From: Halobacterium sp. CBA1132
GTDB taxonomy: Archaea; Halobacteriota; Halobacteria; Halobacteriales; Halobacteriaceae
Assembly (NCBI RefSeq): GCF_001485535.1
Contig: NZ_BCMZ01000001.1
Location: 682,001-746,000, forward strand
Direction: 5' to 3'
DNA length: 64,000 nucleotides
Part shown: positions 35,256 through 44,477 of the stretch, in pieces
Layout: every line of letters begins with the position of its first letter
Numbering within the stretch: the first letter of the stretch is position 1
Position numbers and translations under genes: made by a program
The notes under the pieces: generated by a model
Database searches by the model: none
What the model saw: the letters and a program-made list of their open reading frames with translations, nothing else
What the model was told of the DNA's origin: nothing

Positions 35256-36356
35256 ATGCATCCGCTCCGCGCCGCCGGCCGCGCCGGCGGCCTCCTCGCC
35301 ATCGTCGCGTTCGCGACACCGGCGACAGCACACTCCGGCACCACGCACGCCGGCACGCCGCACTGGCTGCTGTTCGCGCTCGCATTCGCCGGCGTCGGCG
35401 CCGCCGTCGTCGCGATGGCCGCGTACCGCCGCGGGCGGGTCGACGGGCCGACGGGCGCCGCCGCTGGACTTGTCGCCGCGGTCGCCGGCGGGTTCGGGCT
35501 GGTCGGCCTCGTCGAACTCCAAGTCGTCGCCGACACCGGCCCGCAGATTCGCTCGATTTACCCGGCGCTGAGCCTCGCTGTCGGCGCCGCGATGGCGGTC
35601 GGCAGCCTCGTCGTCGCCCGCTCGCGGTGGCCCCGGCGACCGCGGTACGCCGCGCTCGGCGTGCTGTTGGCGGCGTGGGTCGTCTACCCCGTCGCGATGC
35701 CGAACGGCGGCACCTACCACCCGCTCGGCTACGTGCTCGTCGCGTCCGTCACGTTCGCCGTAGGGTACGTCCTCTACCGGGACGCGTGGGGAGTCGTCCA
35801 GAGCCTGCGCCGCGACCGCCGACCGCTCGGCGCCGGCCTCGCCGCTGGCGCGCTGTTCGTCTGCTTTTTCGCGTTCTCCGCGGGGACGATTACGCTCAAC
35901 CCCGACGCCGGCGTCGGCGCGCCCACGGAGTCACTGGTCGTGTTTCTCCCCGTCGCGGACCCGCTGGTCGCGTGGCCCGCCGTCGAGTTCGTCTTCCCCT
36001 CGATTCCGCTCGCGGGGTTCGTCTCCGTCGGCACCGTTCTCCTGATGGGGCTGCTCGGGAGCCTCGTCGCCGTCAACGTCGGCGTGCTCGTCCAGCAGTC
36101 GCGGGCCGGGTCTGCCGACGGTAGCACGTCCGCGCTCGGAATGGTCGCCACGACCGGTGCGACGGCGTGCTGTTGCTGTGCGCCCGCGTTCTACGGCGTC
36201 CTCTCCGTGGTCTTCGGCGCCGCCGCGACGCCCGCGTACTGGGCGTTCCTCGACCCGACGTCGCCCGTCGGCGGCGTGTTCTTCGCGGCGAGCGTCCTGC
36301 TGTTGCTCGGGAATATCGTGCGCGCGACGGGCGGCGGTCAGTCGGTCGGCGCCTAG
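35256..36356 (+). CDS. Polytopic membrane protein with CCCC motif, iron-cluster partner
   Basis: A 366-residue protein. A signal-like N-terminus (LLAIVAFATPATAHSG) is followed by His-containing HSGTTHAGTPHW and about nine hydrophobic helices. Near residue 308 the sequence TGATACCCCAPAFYGV has four adjacent Cys, unusual for a membrane protein and suggestive of metal or redox chemistry. Divergent from the DyP-like gene with a shared palindrome. A permease role in metal uptake is inferred from context only. Stop overlaps the convergent HTH gene stop by 4 bp. Confidence 0.72.
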   Translation: MHPLRAAGRAGGLLAIVAFATPATAHSGTTHAGTPHWLLFALAFAGVGAAVVAMAAYRRGRVDGPTGAAAGLVAAVAGGFGLVGLVELQVVADTGPQIRSIYPALSLAVGAAMAVGSLVVARSRWPRRPRYAALGVLLAAWVVYPVAMPNGGTYHPLGYVLVASVTFAVGYVLYRDAWGVVQSLRRDRRPLGAGLAAGALFVCFFAFSAGTITLNPDAGVGAPTESLVVFLPVADPLVAWPAVEFVFPSIPLAGFVSVGTVLLMGLLGSLVAVNVGVLVQQSRAGSADGSTSALGMVATTGATACCCCAPAFYGVLSVVFGAAATPAYWAFLDPTSPVGGVFFAASVLLLLGNIVRATGGGQSVGA

Positions 36357-36862
36357 TCGAGGAAGTCGTCGAGGAGGCGTTCGAAGCGGTCGACGAACCG
36401 GTCCGCGGTCGACGGCTCCACGGCAGCGAGCAGTCGCACCGTCGCCTCCGGGCGAACGACCGCGAGCGTGACGCGGTTGCGCTCGTCGCGGCGCTTCTCG
36501 ACGACGCCGCGGTCGGTCAGCGCGTCGAGGTGGTGTTCGAGCGTGGAGCGCGCGACACCGACGCTGTCAGCGACTTCGGTGGGCCGCGACGGTCCCGCGT
36601 CGAGGAGGTAGGAGATGGCGTCGCGAGCGGTCTCGCGGCGCGCGAGCGCGACGACGCCGCGCTCCCAGTCGTCGTACGTCGGCGGGAAGTAGTGCGTGCG
36701 CCCGGAGATTCGTTCGACCGCGAGGTCGCCCGCGTCGAGCAGGCGGCGGACGTGGTGTTGGACTTGTCCGGCGGCGAGGTCTGTCTCGCGCACGACGGCG
36801 TTGAAGTGGACGCCGGGGTCGTCGTGGACGTGCGAAGTAATGCGGTCGCGGGCGTCAGTCAC
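36353..36862 (-). CDS. Transcriptional regulator with two winged-helix domains
   Basis: A 169-residue protein with two tandem winged helices. The first (residues ~1-75) contains HFNAVVRETDLAAGQVQHHV and ISGRTHYFPPTYDDWERG. The second contains SRPTEVADSVGVARSTLEHH then LDALTDRGVVEKRRDERNRV. The GTG at 36862 overlaps the end of the upstream membrane gene by 8 bp, so they are co-translated. It might regulate the convergent membrane gene or iron cluster; this is inference from position. Confidence 0.82.
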   Translation of the reverse strand: MTDARDRITSHVHDDPGVHFNAVVRETDLAAGQVQHHVRRLLDAGDLAVERISGRTHYFPPTYDDWERGVVALARRETARDAISYLLDAGPSRPTEVADSVGVARSTLEHHLDALTDRGVVEKRRDERNRVTLAVVRPEATVRLLAAVEPSTADRFVDRFERLLDDFLD

Positions 36863-37226
36863 CGTCCGCCACCCCCGCGGCGTCGCCGGTGACCGAGCGC
36901 GCGTACCAGACCGCCGCGATGACCAATCCAGCCATCGCGACGTCGAGGGCGTGTTCGAGGACGTGGTGGACGTCGCCCGCGAGCAGGCCGCCGACGCTCG
37001 CGCCCGCGACGACCGAACGCGCGAGCAGCGTGGCGAGCGCAAGCGCCACCAGCAAGTACGGGCGGGAGCGCCGCCGCAGGAACGCCGCCAGCGCCGCGCC
37101 AGTGAGGAGCGCCGACGCCACGCCCGCGGCGGCGAGCGCGACCACGAGCGGGAGGTCCAATCCCGGCGTCTGGGCGTGAGCGACGGGAAGCACAACGCTT
37201 GGTTGCGCGTGCAGCCATCTAAGCAT
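36855..37226 (-). CDS. Small membrane protein paired with the regulator (DUF7471-like)
   Basis: A 123-residue protein with an N-terminal hydrophobic start MLRWLHAQPSVVLPVAHAQT and three further membrane segments (LVVALAAAGVASALLTGAAL, PYLLVALALATLLARSVVAG, ALDVAMAGLVIAAVWYARSV). A His pair (HHVLEH) lies between helices 3 and 4. Upstream gene of a two-gene operon with the winged-helix regulator. Such membrane protein plus HTH pairs recur in haloarchaea; sensing is a possible role. Confidence 0.72.
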   Translation of the reverse strand: MLRWLHAQPSVVLPVAHAQTPGLDLPLVVALAAAGVASALLTGAALAAFLRRRSRPYLLVALALATLLARSVVAGASVGGLLAGDVHHVLEHALDVAMAGLVIAAVWYARSVTGDAAGVADGD

Positions 37227-37358
37227 ACGGATTCGGCAGTCCGGAGGCGACCGAACCGAGACACACGCCAATACGCCGACGGCACTGTCGTCGCGCTGTC
37301 GGCGTCCCGGTCCGTGGTATCGGACAACGCTTAACACTGCGCGGAGCCATCGTCCTGT

Positions 37359-37763
37359 ATGGACGATATTTTCGTCGGCCGACTGATGTCGGACAACCCC
37401 CACACTGTCACCCCCGACACGCTCGTCGAGGACGCCGCGGACGTGATGCGGGACAACAACATCGGGTCGGTCATCGTCGTCGACGACAACGGCCACCTCG
37501 AAGGCATCCTCACGAACACCGACTTCGTCACCATCGTCGCGAAGAGCAAGCCGAAAGCCAACACCACCGTCGAGCGCTACATGACCACGGACGTCGTCAC
37601 GACGGGCGTCCAGGACTCGATTCGCGACGTCGCCGACGCCATGCTCGAACACGGCTTCCACCACATGCCCGTCGTCGACGACGACGACAACGTCATCGGC
37701 ATGATCACCACGACGGACCTCGCGTCGTACATCTCCACCGTCCAGACGCCCAGCCCTGCCTGA
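37359..37763 (+). CDS. CBS-pair protein
   Basis: A 134-residue protein made entirely of two CBS motifs. The first spans ~1-65 (LMSDNPHTVTPDTLVEDAAD, GSVIVVDDNGHLEGILTNTD) and the second ~70-130 (MTTDVVTTGVQDSIRDVADA, HHMPVVDDDDNVIGMITTTD). CBS pairs bind adenosine nucleotides and act as energy sensors; the target of a stand-alone pair is unknown. It has a divergent promoter region with the membrane protein at 37226. Confidence 0.92.
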   Translation: MDDIFVGRLMSDNPHTVTPDTLVEDAADVMRDNNIGSVIVVDDNGHLEGILTNTDFVTIVAKSKPKANTTVERYMTTDVVTTGVQDSIRDVADAMLEHGFHHMPVVDDDDNVIGMITTTDLASYISTVQTPSPA

Positions 37764-37860
37764 TACGACGTTCTGCGGGCCACGACGCGCCGAACCACGA
37801 GCGAGCGTCTGGGTTGCCGCTTCCACGGGCGTTATGTGCGGGGTTCGGCGATGATTCACT

Positions 37861-38328
37861 GTGAAGACACGGACGCTGGCGTGCGGTTTCGACGACGCAC
37901 GCCTGCTGGTGAAAGGCGCTCTGGAGTTCGTCGACGACGTCGAAACCTACCACGAGGGCCCGGAGGGACTCGTCGTCGCGAAGACCGGATTCCGGTTCGG
38001 CGCGCTCACTTCCAGTTACGGTGAGACCATCACGGTGCAGTTGCACGCGGTCGACGACGAGACCACCGAAGTCACCGTTGCCGCCGAGAAGAACGTCGGT
38101 CTCGACGTCGGTGCGAACCCCGAGAAGTACGTGCTGGCGTTCTTCGACCGTCTGGACGCGCTCGCGGACTCGTCGATGACCGACGCCGTCGCCGTCGTCG
38201 ACGAGCACACCCGCGACGGCACCAAGGAAGTCACCGACCCGAGCCAGCAGGCCGACGGAACCGCCGTCCTAACCGCCGTGTTGGTCGCCATCTTCGCGTG
38301 CTTCCTGCTGACCATTCTCTTCGTCTAA
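37861..38328 (+). CDS. Tail-anchored membrane protein of unknown function
   Basis: A 155-residue protein from a GTG start (MKTRTLACGFDDARLLVKGA). The soluble ~125 residues alternate beta strands with a helix, compatible with a small alpha/beta domain. The C-terminal segment TAVLVAIFACFLLTILFV is one membrane anchor. First gene of a three-gene run with 38331 and 39038 (2-bp gap, then 1-bp overlap), so one transcript is likely. Confidence 0.7.
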   Translation: MKTRTLACGFDDARLLVKGALEFVDDVETYHEGPEGLVVAKTGFRFGALTSSYGETITVQLHAVDDETTEVTVAAEKNVGLDVGANPEKYVLAFFDRLDALADSSMTDAVAVVDEHTRDGTKEVTDPSQQADGTAVLTAVLVAIFACFLLTILFV

Positions 38329-38330
38329 CT

Positions 38331-39038
38331 ATGTCACTGAAATCACTCGGCGCTGCCGGACTGGTGCTCGCGGTCGTACTGTTCCTGCTCGCGGCCGCTC
38401 AGCCCGCGACCGTCGCGGAGTCCTCGACGGCGTGCGTCGACTCGGCGTACTACCAAGACTGCTCGACGGTCGAATACGAACGCGCGAACCCCCAGCGCGC
38501 CCAGTTGTTCGTCGTCGCCGGCATCGCTCTCGTGGCGAGTCTCACTACGTACGGCGTCGGCGCCGCGCGTTCCTCGGGAGACGGCTCGGGCGGCAGTAGT
38601 AGCTCGAAACCCCGCCCGGCCTCTGTCGAATCAGGGGGGACCGACACGCTCCGCGAACAACTGGCTGCCCGCCAATCCGAGCAGGAGGGCGACGAAGCGA
38701 GTTCGGACGCGACCCGAACGGAGGCCGAGAACGCACAGCCGACACCGCCAGCCGACACAGCAACCGTCGGTACGGAGTCCGAACCGAATGGGCGCACCGA
38801 CGCTGACGCCGAGTCCGGCTGGAGCGACAATCTACTCACTTCCTCGACTGTCGGCGTCGTCGGGAGTGCGCTCGCCAGCGCGTTCCTCCTGAGTTGGCTG
38901 CTCGGCTCAGTGACGTACGTCGACAGCGCGCTCGCACAGACACTCCTGTTCGCGTTGTTCGCCGTGCCCGGTGTCTATCTCTACGCTCGGTACGTCGACG
39001 GCGCCGACGGCGGCCGCGCACCGGGGGTGAGCGACTGA
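38331..39038 (+). CDS. Membrane protein with long polar linker
   Basis: A 235-residue protein. An N-terminal hydrophobic segment (GLVLAVVLFLLAAAQPATVA) precedes an extracytoplasmic region with two Cys (ACVDSAYYQDCSTVEY), then a second span, a ~100-residue Ser/Thr/Glu-rich linker, and two C-terminal spans (SALASAFLLSWLLGSVTYVD, TLLFALFAVPGVYLYARYVD). Stop and the following start share one base (TGATG). Function unknown. Confidence 0.7.
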   Translation: MSLKSLGAAGLVLAVVLFLLAAAQPATVAESSTACVDSAYYQDCSTVEYERANPQRAQLFVVAGIALVASLTTYGVGAARSSGDGSGGSSSSKPRPASVESGGTDTLREQLAARQSEQEGDEASSDATRTEAENAQPTPPADTATVGTESEPNGRTDADAESGWSDNLLTSSTVGVVGSALASAFLLSWLLGSVTYVDSALAQTLLFALFAVPGVYLYARYVDGADGGRAPGVSD

Positions 39039-40219
39039 TGGACCGCCGCGCGTTCCTTCGGTCGATGGGACTCGGTGTCGGTGCGAGCGTGCTCGTCGGC
39101 GCGTCTCCGCTCAACCCACTCGACGCCCGGCCCGCCGCTGAATCGCCGCCGGACACGACCCCGGAGCCAACGAGTACGACCACGGCAGAACCGACAACTG
39201 CCGCGCCCCCGGAGCACCGCCGCTGGACGCGAGACCTCTACGGAACGGTCCGCGGGCTGGTCACTGACGACGCCGGCGAGGAGCTGTACGTCTCCATCGG
39301 GAGCAACGTCTACCGGCTCGACGCTGGCACTGGGGAGACGGACTGGCAGACCGAGTCCGAGCAGACCATCGAAGCACCGGTCGCGCTCGGTGAATCCACC
39401 GCCTTCGCGATGGGCGACGAGGGGCGGTTGCTCTCGATAGCTCGCTCGTCCGGCGAGCGGAACTGGTTCGAGGACGTCTACGTCTACCGGGCGGCCCGAC
39501 CGCACGTCCACGACGGGACTGTCGTCGTACTCGGACAGCGCGTCCACGGGTTCGACGCCGACTCCGGCGACCACCAGTGGCAGTCCGAACAGACGTTCAC
39601 GACACCGGGCGCGCTCCGGGACGGCGGGATTCTCTACGTCGGCTCCGGGCGCACGTTCGCGAAACTCGACCTCGCGGACGGCTCGACGGTCTGGCAGTGG
39701 GACGACCGCGACCACATCGACATGCCGGACGGCAACTTCCGGCTCGACGCCGACCGCGGCCGCCTCTACGCGACGTACAACGGGATGTTGTTCGCCGTCG
39801 AGACGGAGACCGGGGAGGTCGCGTGGCGGGCCGACGGGAACTTCGTGCGTGCGCTCGCCCAGTACGGCGACTACCTTTTCGCGGTCACGGAGACGGACGC
39901 GGACAACACGAAGTTCTCCGCCATCGACCTCGACGGCCCCGAGGTCGCGTACGAACAAATCGCGCCGCTGGACGTCGACGGCTGGTCGTACGGACACGTC
40001 ACGACGTCGCTGGCGACCCACAACTCGTACGCGGTCGCCGGGACCGACACTGGCCACCTCGTCGCGCTCGACGCCGCGTCTGGCCGCCTCGTCGGTGCGG
40101 TTGCCGTCGCCGAGGACCCCCTCGCCCGGCTCCACGTCCACCGTGACGCTGCGTTCGTCTCCGGCAGTGGGTTCCTTCGCAGCGTCGACCTCGCGACTGC
40201 AGACCTCACGGACGACTGA
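39038..40219 (+). CDS. Exported PQQ-like beta-propeller protein
   Basis: A 393-residue protein with Tat signal MDRRAFLRSMGLGVGASVLV, a Thr/Pro-rich linker (about residues 35-60), then a propeller of ~7 blades with repeats such as VYRLDAGTGETDWQTES, VHGFDADSGDHQWQSEQ, LFAVETETGEVAWRADG and LVALDAASGRLVGAV. These match the PQQ/BamB-like repeat. Such proteins scaffold at the cell surface or bind quinone cofactors; no enzyme residues can be assigned. Confidence 0.85.
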   Translation: MDRRAFLRSMGLGVGASVLVGASPLNPLDARPAAESPPDTTPEPTSTTTAEPTTAAPPEHRRWTRDLYGTVRGLVTDDAGEELYVSIGSNVYRLDAGTGETDWQTESEQTIEAPVALGESTAFAMGDEGRLLSIARSSGERNWFEDVYVYRAARPHVHDGTVVVLGQRVHGFDADSGDHQWQSEQTFTTPGALRDGGILYVGSGRTFAKLDLADGSTVWQWDDRDHIDMPDGNFRLDADRGRLYATYNGMLFAVETETGEVAWRADGNFVRALAQYGDYLFAVTETDADNTKFSAIDLDGPEVAYEQIAPLDVDGWSYGHVTTSLATHNSYAVAGTDTGHLVALDAASGRLVGAVAVAEDPLARLHVHRDAAFVSGSGFLRSVDLATADLTDD

Positions 40220-40310
40220 TTCGGAAGTTGGTGAGCGAGTAGGGCCCAGAGCGGGCGAGTCTCGACGTGTCACCAACTGACACTGTGGTTGGCGACGAAC
40301 ACTCTCGTGC

Positions 40311-40445
40311 ATGACAGACTCACACAGCTACGACCACGAACACGTCGACGCGAACCTCCACGGCTACGTCTACGAGGTCGAGAGCGGCACGCCGCGCTAC
40401 CCCGGCGGTCGCGTCGCCGAGGACATCAGCACGCGCGTCGAGTAA
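40311..40445 (+). CDS. Very small acidic protein
   Basis: A 44-residue ORF opening MTDSHSYDHEHVDANLHGYV and ending DISTRVE. ATG at 40311-40313, stop TAA at 40443-40445. It is GC3-rich like real genes here, soluble, with clustered His/Asp. It sits alone between the propeller gene and the convergent MFS gene. Function unknown. Confidence 0.5.
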   Translation: MTDSHSYDHEHVDANLHGYVYEVESGTPRYPGGRVAEDISTRVE

Positions 40446-40466
40446 CGCCGCAGTCGCGTCTCTCCG

Positions 40467-41654
40467 TCAGGTCGCTCGCTGGCGTTCGGTGACGAGCAGC
40501 CAGACGGCGAGGACAGCGGCGAGCACGAGCGAGGCGAACAGCACGCCGAACGCCGCGCGGAACCCCGACCGCTCGGAGACGAACCCGACGACCGCCGGGG
40601 AGACGGCGCCCGCGCCCATCAGTATCGTTCTCGCGGCACCGAGGCCGCCGCCCGCCATCGAATCCGGCACCACGTCCACGAGGTAGACGCCGCGAACCGG
40701 CCGGAAGCCGTGGCCCCCGAGGCCGAACGCGACGACCATCGCACCCAGCACGAACACGGACTCGCCGGCGACGAGCAAGCCGAACAACCCCGCCGTCGCG
40801 AGCGCGAGCGTGGCGACGACGACCGACAGCGCGCTGAACCGGTCGCTGAGTTCGCCGGTCGTGAGTTGGACGAGACTCACCGCGAACAGCGCGCTGTACA
40901 GCAGGCTCGCGGTCGCGCTGTCGAGGCCCGCGGCGTCGGTCAAGTACAACGGGAGGAACGCGACGACGCCGTTGTACGTGAACGAGAAACCGACGGTGAC
41001 CAGGAGGAACACGTCGAAGCGGCGGTCCGCCAGCAGCGCGCGGTAGTCCGCGACCGACGCCGCCTCGCCGTCCGTCGTCGCGCTCACGTCGGCGTCGTCG
41101 GGCGCTCGCAGTCGGAACGCGACAGCGAGCACGAGCGCGAGCACGCCGCCACCGAGGAAGAGGGCGCGCCACCCCGGGTCGGCGGCGACGGCAACGACCA
41201 CCGCTGGAGCGACCACGCCGCCGAACGCGCCGAACGTGTCGTGGACGCCGAGCGCGCGTCCGCGCTGCGACGGGTACAGCGTCGCCAGCAGGTCGACCGC
41301 GACGGTCTTGTGGACGCCGGTTCCGACGCCGACCAACACCATCCCGCCGACCAGCACCGCCAGCGGCCCCGGCACCGCCAACACGAGCGCTGCGACGCCA
41401 GCGACCGTCACGCCCGCCGTGACCACGCGCGCCGCGCCGAGTCGGTCCGCGACCACGCCCGCCGGGAACTGCAACAGCGCGTACACCAGCATCATCGCGG
41501 TGAACGCCGCGCCCAGCACGCCGTTCGAGACGCCGTAGAGGTCGCGGAACTGCGGGAACAGCGGCGGGAACGCGTACCGGAGGAACTTCGCGAGGAACCA
41601 GATGCCGGACGTCAACAACAGGACGTCGAAGCCCGCGCGCGTCCGCTCGGTCAT
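40467..41654 (-). CDS. MFS transporter
   Basis: A 395-residue major facilitator with 12 predicted spans. The loop 2-3 motif GVVADRLGAARVVTAG (around residues 66-81) and the duplicated motif TGELSDRFSALSVVV near residue 265 are clear, as is the GVGTGVHKTVAVDLLATLYP stretch of helix 4. Substrate unknown; drug or metabolite efflux is typical. Upstream of it lies 150 bp without a gene. Confidence 0.9.
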   Translation of the reverse strand: MTERTRAGFDVLLLTSGIWFLAKFLRYAFPPLFPQFRDLYGVSNGVLGAAFTAMMLVYALLQFPAGVVADRLGAARVVTAGVTVAGVAALVLAVPGPLAVLVGGMVLVGVGTGVHKTVAVDLLATLYPSQRGRALGVHDTFGAFGGVVAPAVVVAVAADPGWRALFLGGGVLALVLAVAFRLRAPDDADVSATTDGEAASVADYRALLADRRFDVFLLVTVGFSFTYNGVVAFLPLYLTDAAGLDSATASLLYSALFAVSLVQLTTGELSDRFSALSVVVATLALATAGLFGLLVAGESVFVLGAMVVAFGLGGHGFRPVRGVYLVDVVPDSMAGGGLGAARTILMGAGAVSPAVVGFVSERSGFRAAFGVLFASLVLAAVLAVWLLVTERQRAT

Positions 41655-41808
41655 GGTGGAATATCGGCGGGCGTGACCTGGCGCTCGCTGGAATTGCGAG
41701 CGGGCGCGGAGTGCTGTCTCGCTTGGCTCACCACGAACAGTACAGAGGCGTGAGGTAACCCTCTTGAAACTACGGGATGCGACGGGGCGGCCCGCTGTGG
41801 CTGTCGCG

Positions 41809-42960
41809 TCAGTAGACGCGCTCGGTCGCGATAGCGGCGCCCTCCACGAGCGCGTCGAGCTTCTTCCACGCGATTTCGGGGTGGACCATGCCGATGCCGG
41901 CCTGCGTGCCGAACCCGCAGTCCGGCGCGGCGACCAGCGGCGTCGAGTCGTCGACGGCGTCGGCCACCCGTTCCAGTCGGTCCGCGATGGTTTCGGGGTG
42001 GTCGACGACGTTCGTCTTCACGTCGACGACGCCCGGGATGAGGTCCCAGCCGTCCGGCACCGGGTGTTCGGCGAACGCGCGGTACTCGTGTTGGTGGCGG
42101 GGGTTGGCCTGCTCGACGCTCAGGCCGGTGATGTCTGCTTCGTAGATTTCCGGGAGGAGGTCGGCGAGGTCGGCGTCGAGGTGGTGGGGGCCCTCGTAGC
42201 TCCCCCAGCACGTGTGCAAACGCACCTGTTCGGCGGGGACGTTCGACAGCGCCTCGTTGAGCGCTTCGACGTTCAGTCGGGTGGCGGCTTTGACGTCGTC
42301 GAGCGGCGCGTCGGCGTACGCCGCGGTGTGCCCGACGGTGAGCAGTTCCGGCGCGTCGATCTGCAGCGTCGTCCCGGTTTCGGCGACGAGTTCGTACTCT
42401 TCGGCTATCGCGTCCGCGACGGCGAACAGGAACTCCTCGTAGGAGCCGTAGTGGTCGTCGACGTGTGTGGCGGCGATGACGCTCGGGGACGCCGACGTCA
42501 CGAACGTGTCCTCGAAGTCCGCGTCCACGTCGTCGAGGGCGGCCTGAAAGCCGTCGAGTTCGGCTTTCGCGTCCTCGTGGCCGGTGTACTCGACGGGGCC
42601 GTCGACGACCGGCTGCATCGAGAGGTCGATGACATCCGTCTTGAACGACTCCGAGGCGTAGTCCGGGAACTCCTGGAGGTCCGCCCACAGTTCCTGTTCG
42701 CGCTTCCCGTCGATGCCGCTGAGGCGGTCCGCGACGTACCAGTTGAAGGAGACGCGGGACTGCTCGCCGTTGTTGACGTCGTCGAGGCCGACGTCCGCCT
42801 GCCGCTGGACGACGCCACGCGTGGCGTCTGCGACGGTTTCATCCCACTCGTCGGGGTCGATGTCCTCGCCAGCTTGGCGCTGCTCCAGCAGGTCGAGCAG
42901 TTCCGGGGGTCGAGGAAGGCTACCGATGTGCGTCGTGCGAATGCGGTCGTTCGCCGTCAT
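41809..42960 (-). CDS. Cobalamin-independent methionine synthase-like protein (MetE C-terminal family)
   Basis: A 383-residue TIM-barrel protein of the MetE C-terminal family. The N-terminus has TTHIGSLPRPPELLDLL, with zinc ligands expected at HTCWGSYEG (His and Cys near residue 235) and in VAAPDCGFGTQ (Cys near 345), and Glu in LQIDAPEL. Family members transfer methyl groups to a thiol or are unassigned homologues; no N-terminal MetE half is present. A palindrome sits directly upstream. Confidence 0.87.
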   Translation of the reverse strand: MTANDRIRTTHIGSLPRPPELLDLLEQRQAGEDIDPDEWDETVADATRGVVQRQADVGLDDVNNGEQSRVSFNWYVADRLSGIDGKREQELWADLQEFPDYASESFKTDVIDLSMQPVVDGPVEYTGHEDAKAELDGFQAALDDVDADFEDTFVTSASPSVIAATHVDDHYGSYEEFLFAVADAIAEEYELVAETGTTLQIDAPELLTVGHTAAYADAPLDDVKAATRLNVEALNEALSNVPAEQVRLHTCWGSYEGPHHLDADLADLLPEIYEADITGLSVEQANPRHQHEYRAFAEHPVPDGWDLIPGVVDVKTNVVDHPETIADRLERVADAVDDSTPLVAAPDCGFGTQAGIGMVHPEIAWKKLDALVEGAAIATERVY

Positions 42961-42963
42961 TAG

Positions 42964-42979
42964 TTACTCATGTGAGTAA
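42964..42979. promoter_or_regulatory. Perfect palindrome at the MetE-like start, likely operator
   Basis: TTACTCA (42964-42970), TG spacer, TGAGTAA (42973-42979). It begins 4 bp before the ATG at 42960 and 13 bp inside a TATA-like GTTATATTTGG (minus strand, 42992-43003). Bound protein would block transcription initiation. Confidence 0.65.
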
Positions 42980-43131
42980 TAGTCGCGCGTCCAAATATAA
43001 CCAACGGTATTTACTTCCGCGTTCGCCGGAGTCGTCGACCGGTGCGCGCCTCGACTCCGAAACGGCGGGCCGAGGAGGCGGTCGAAACACAGCTATTATT
43101 GGCGCACGACCGCCCGTTCCGAGTGGACTTA

Positions 43132-44358
43132 ATGGGGTTGCACACCGCGGTTCGGCGGGAAGTGACGGCGCTGTGGGGCGACGGGAAGGGCGTCTCCCTC
43201 GTCGCTGTCGCGACCGGCTGGGGCCTGCTGAACGGCGGGCGGATGGTCTACCCCGTTATCATCCCCTACCTCCAGACCGACTACGGGCTCTCCCTGACGG
43301 TGTCGGGACTGCTCGTGACCGTGCTGTGGTTCTTCGCGGCAATCGGCCAGCTCCCCGGTGGGATGCTCGCCGACCGGTACGACGAGCGCGCGCTCATGGC
43401 CGTGAGCGCGGTCGTCGTCGCCGCGGCGCTCGGCCTCGTCGTCACGTCCTCGTCGCCGCTCGTCCTGTTCGCCGCGACCGCCGTCTGGGGGCTCGGGCAC
43501 TCGCTGTACCCCATCGCCAGAATCACGATTCTCTCGAAGCTCTACACGCAGCGCCTCGGCAGCGCGCTCGGCGTCACGATGGCGACCGGCGACATCGGAC
43601 AGACCGTCCTCCCGCCGATTGCCGCCGCGCTCGCCGCCGCCGTCGCGTGGCAGGCCGGCCTCGGCTTCGTCGCGCCGCTGCTCGTCCTCGCCGGGATTCT
43701 CGTCTACGCCACGTCCCCGAGCCGGGACGACGCGGACGACGGGACGGACGCCGAGACGGATTCGGAGAGCACGCAGTCGCTGCGGGACGCCGTCGATGTC
43801 CTCGCGGAACTCCGGACGCCCGAAATCGGGTTCATGACGGTCATCCTCTTCCTCTATATCTTCGTCTGGCAGTCCTTCACCGCGTTCTACCCGACCTACC
43901 TCACGTCGGTGAAAGGCCTCTCCACCCCGCAGGCGAGCGTGCTGTTCGGGTTCTTCTTCGCGGTCGGCGTGCTCGTCAAGCCGCTGGCCGGCGCGGCCTA
44001 CGACCGCATCGGGATGCGCCGCTCGCTCATCGGAATTCTGCTCCCGGCCGCCGCTGGCTTCGTCCTGTTGCCCGTCGTCTCCGGCGTCTGGCCGCTCGTC
44101 GGCGTCACCGCGCTCGTCAGCACGATGCTCGGCACCGGCGCAATCACGCAGTCGTTCCTCGCGGACGCGTTCTCCGAGGCGACCCAGGGCACCGGCCTCG
44201 GCGTCGTCCGCACGCTCACCGCGTCGTTGGCCGCCGCCGGTCCGGTCGTCTTCGGCGTCGTCGGCGACCACGGCTACTTCGACGAAGGCTACGTCTTCCT
44301 CGCGGTCGTGATGGCTGTCGTCGTCGTGCTCACGTACCGGATGCCCGAATCGGCCTGA
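43132..44358 (+). CDS. MFS transporter
   Basis: A 408-residue 12-span transporter. Motifs are QLPGGMLADRYDERALMAVS after helix 2 and VKPLAGAAYDRIGMRRSLIG in the C-half. The ATG at 43132 (MGLHTAVRREVTALWGDGKG) gives the expected short cytosolic N-terminus; the upstream in-frame ORF is not hydrophobic. It is divergent from the MetE-like gene. Substrate unknown; the pair may handle a sulfur or methyl compound but that is a guess from position. Confidence 0.9.
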   Translation: MGLHTAVRREVTALWGDGKGVSLVAVATGWGLLNGGRMVYPVIIPYLQTDYGLSLTVSGLLVTVLWFFAAIGQLPGGMLADRYDERALMAVSAVVVAAALGLVVTSSSPLVLFAATAVWGLGHSLYPIARITILSKLYTQRLGSALGVTMATGDIGQTVLPPIAAALAAAVAWQAGLGFVAPLLVLAGILVYATSPSRDDADDGTDAETDSESTQSLRDAVDVLAELRTPEIGFMTVILFLYIFVWQSFTAFYPTYLTSVKGLSTPQASVLFGFFFAVGVLVKPLAGAAYDRIGMRRSLIGILLPAAAGFVLLPVVSGVWPLVGVTALVSTMLGTGAITQSFLADAFSEATQGTGLGVVRTLTASLAAAGPVVFGVVGDHGYFDEGYVFLAVVMAVVVVLTYRMPESA

Positions 44359-44477
44359 CCGAAGTTGCGCGTCCTCGGCCGCGTTCGAGCTTCGCGCCTC
44401 GCGCGTTCTGCGAGAGAAGTTGCAGCGCGTGAGAACACGACAGCTACGTTATGTGGGTAGGTTGAAACTACGTGTAC

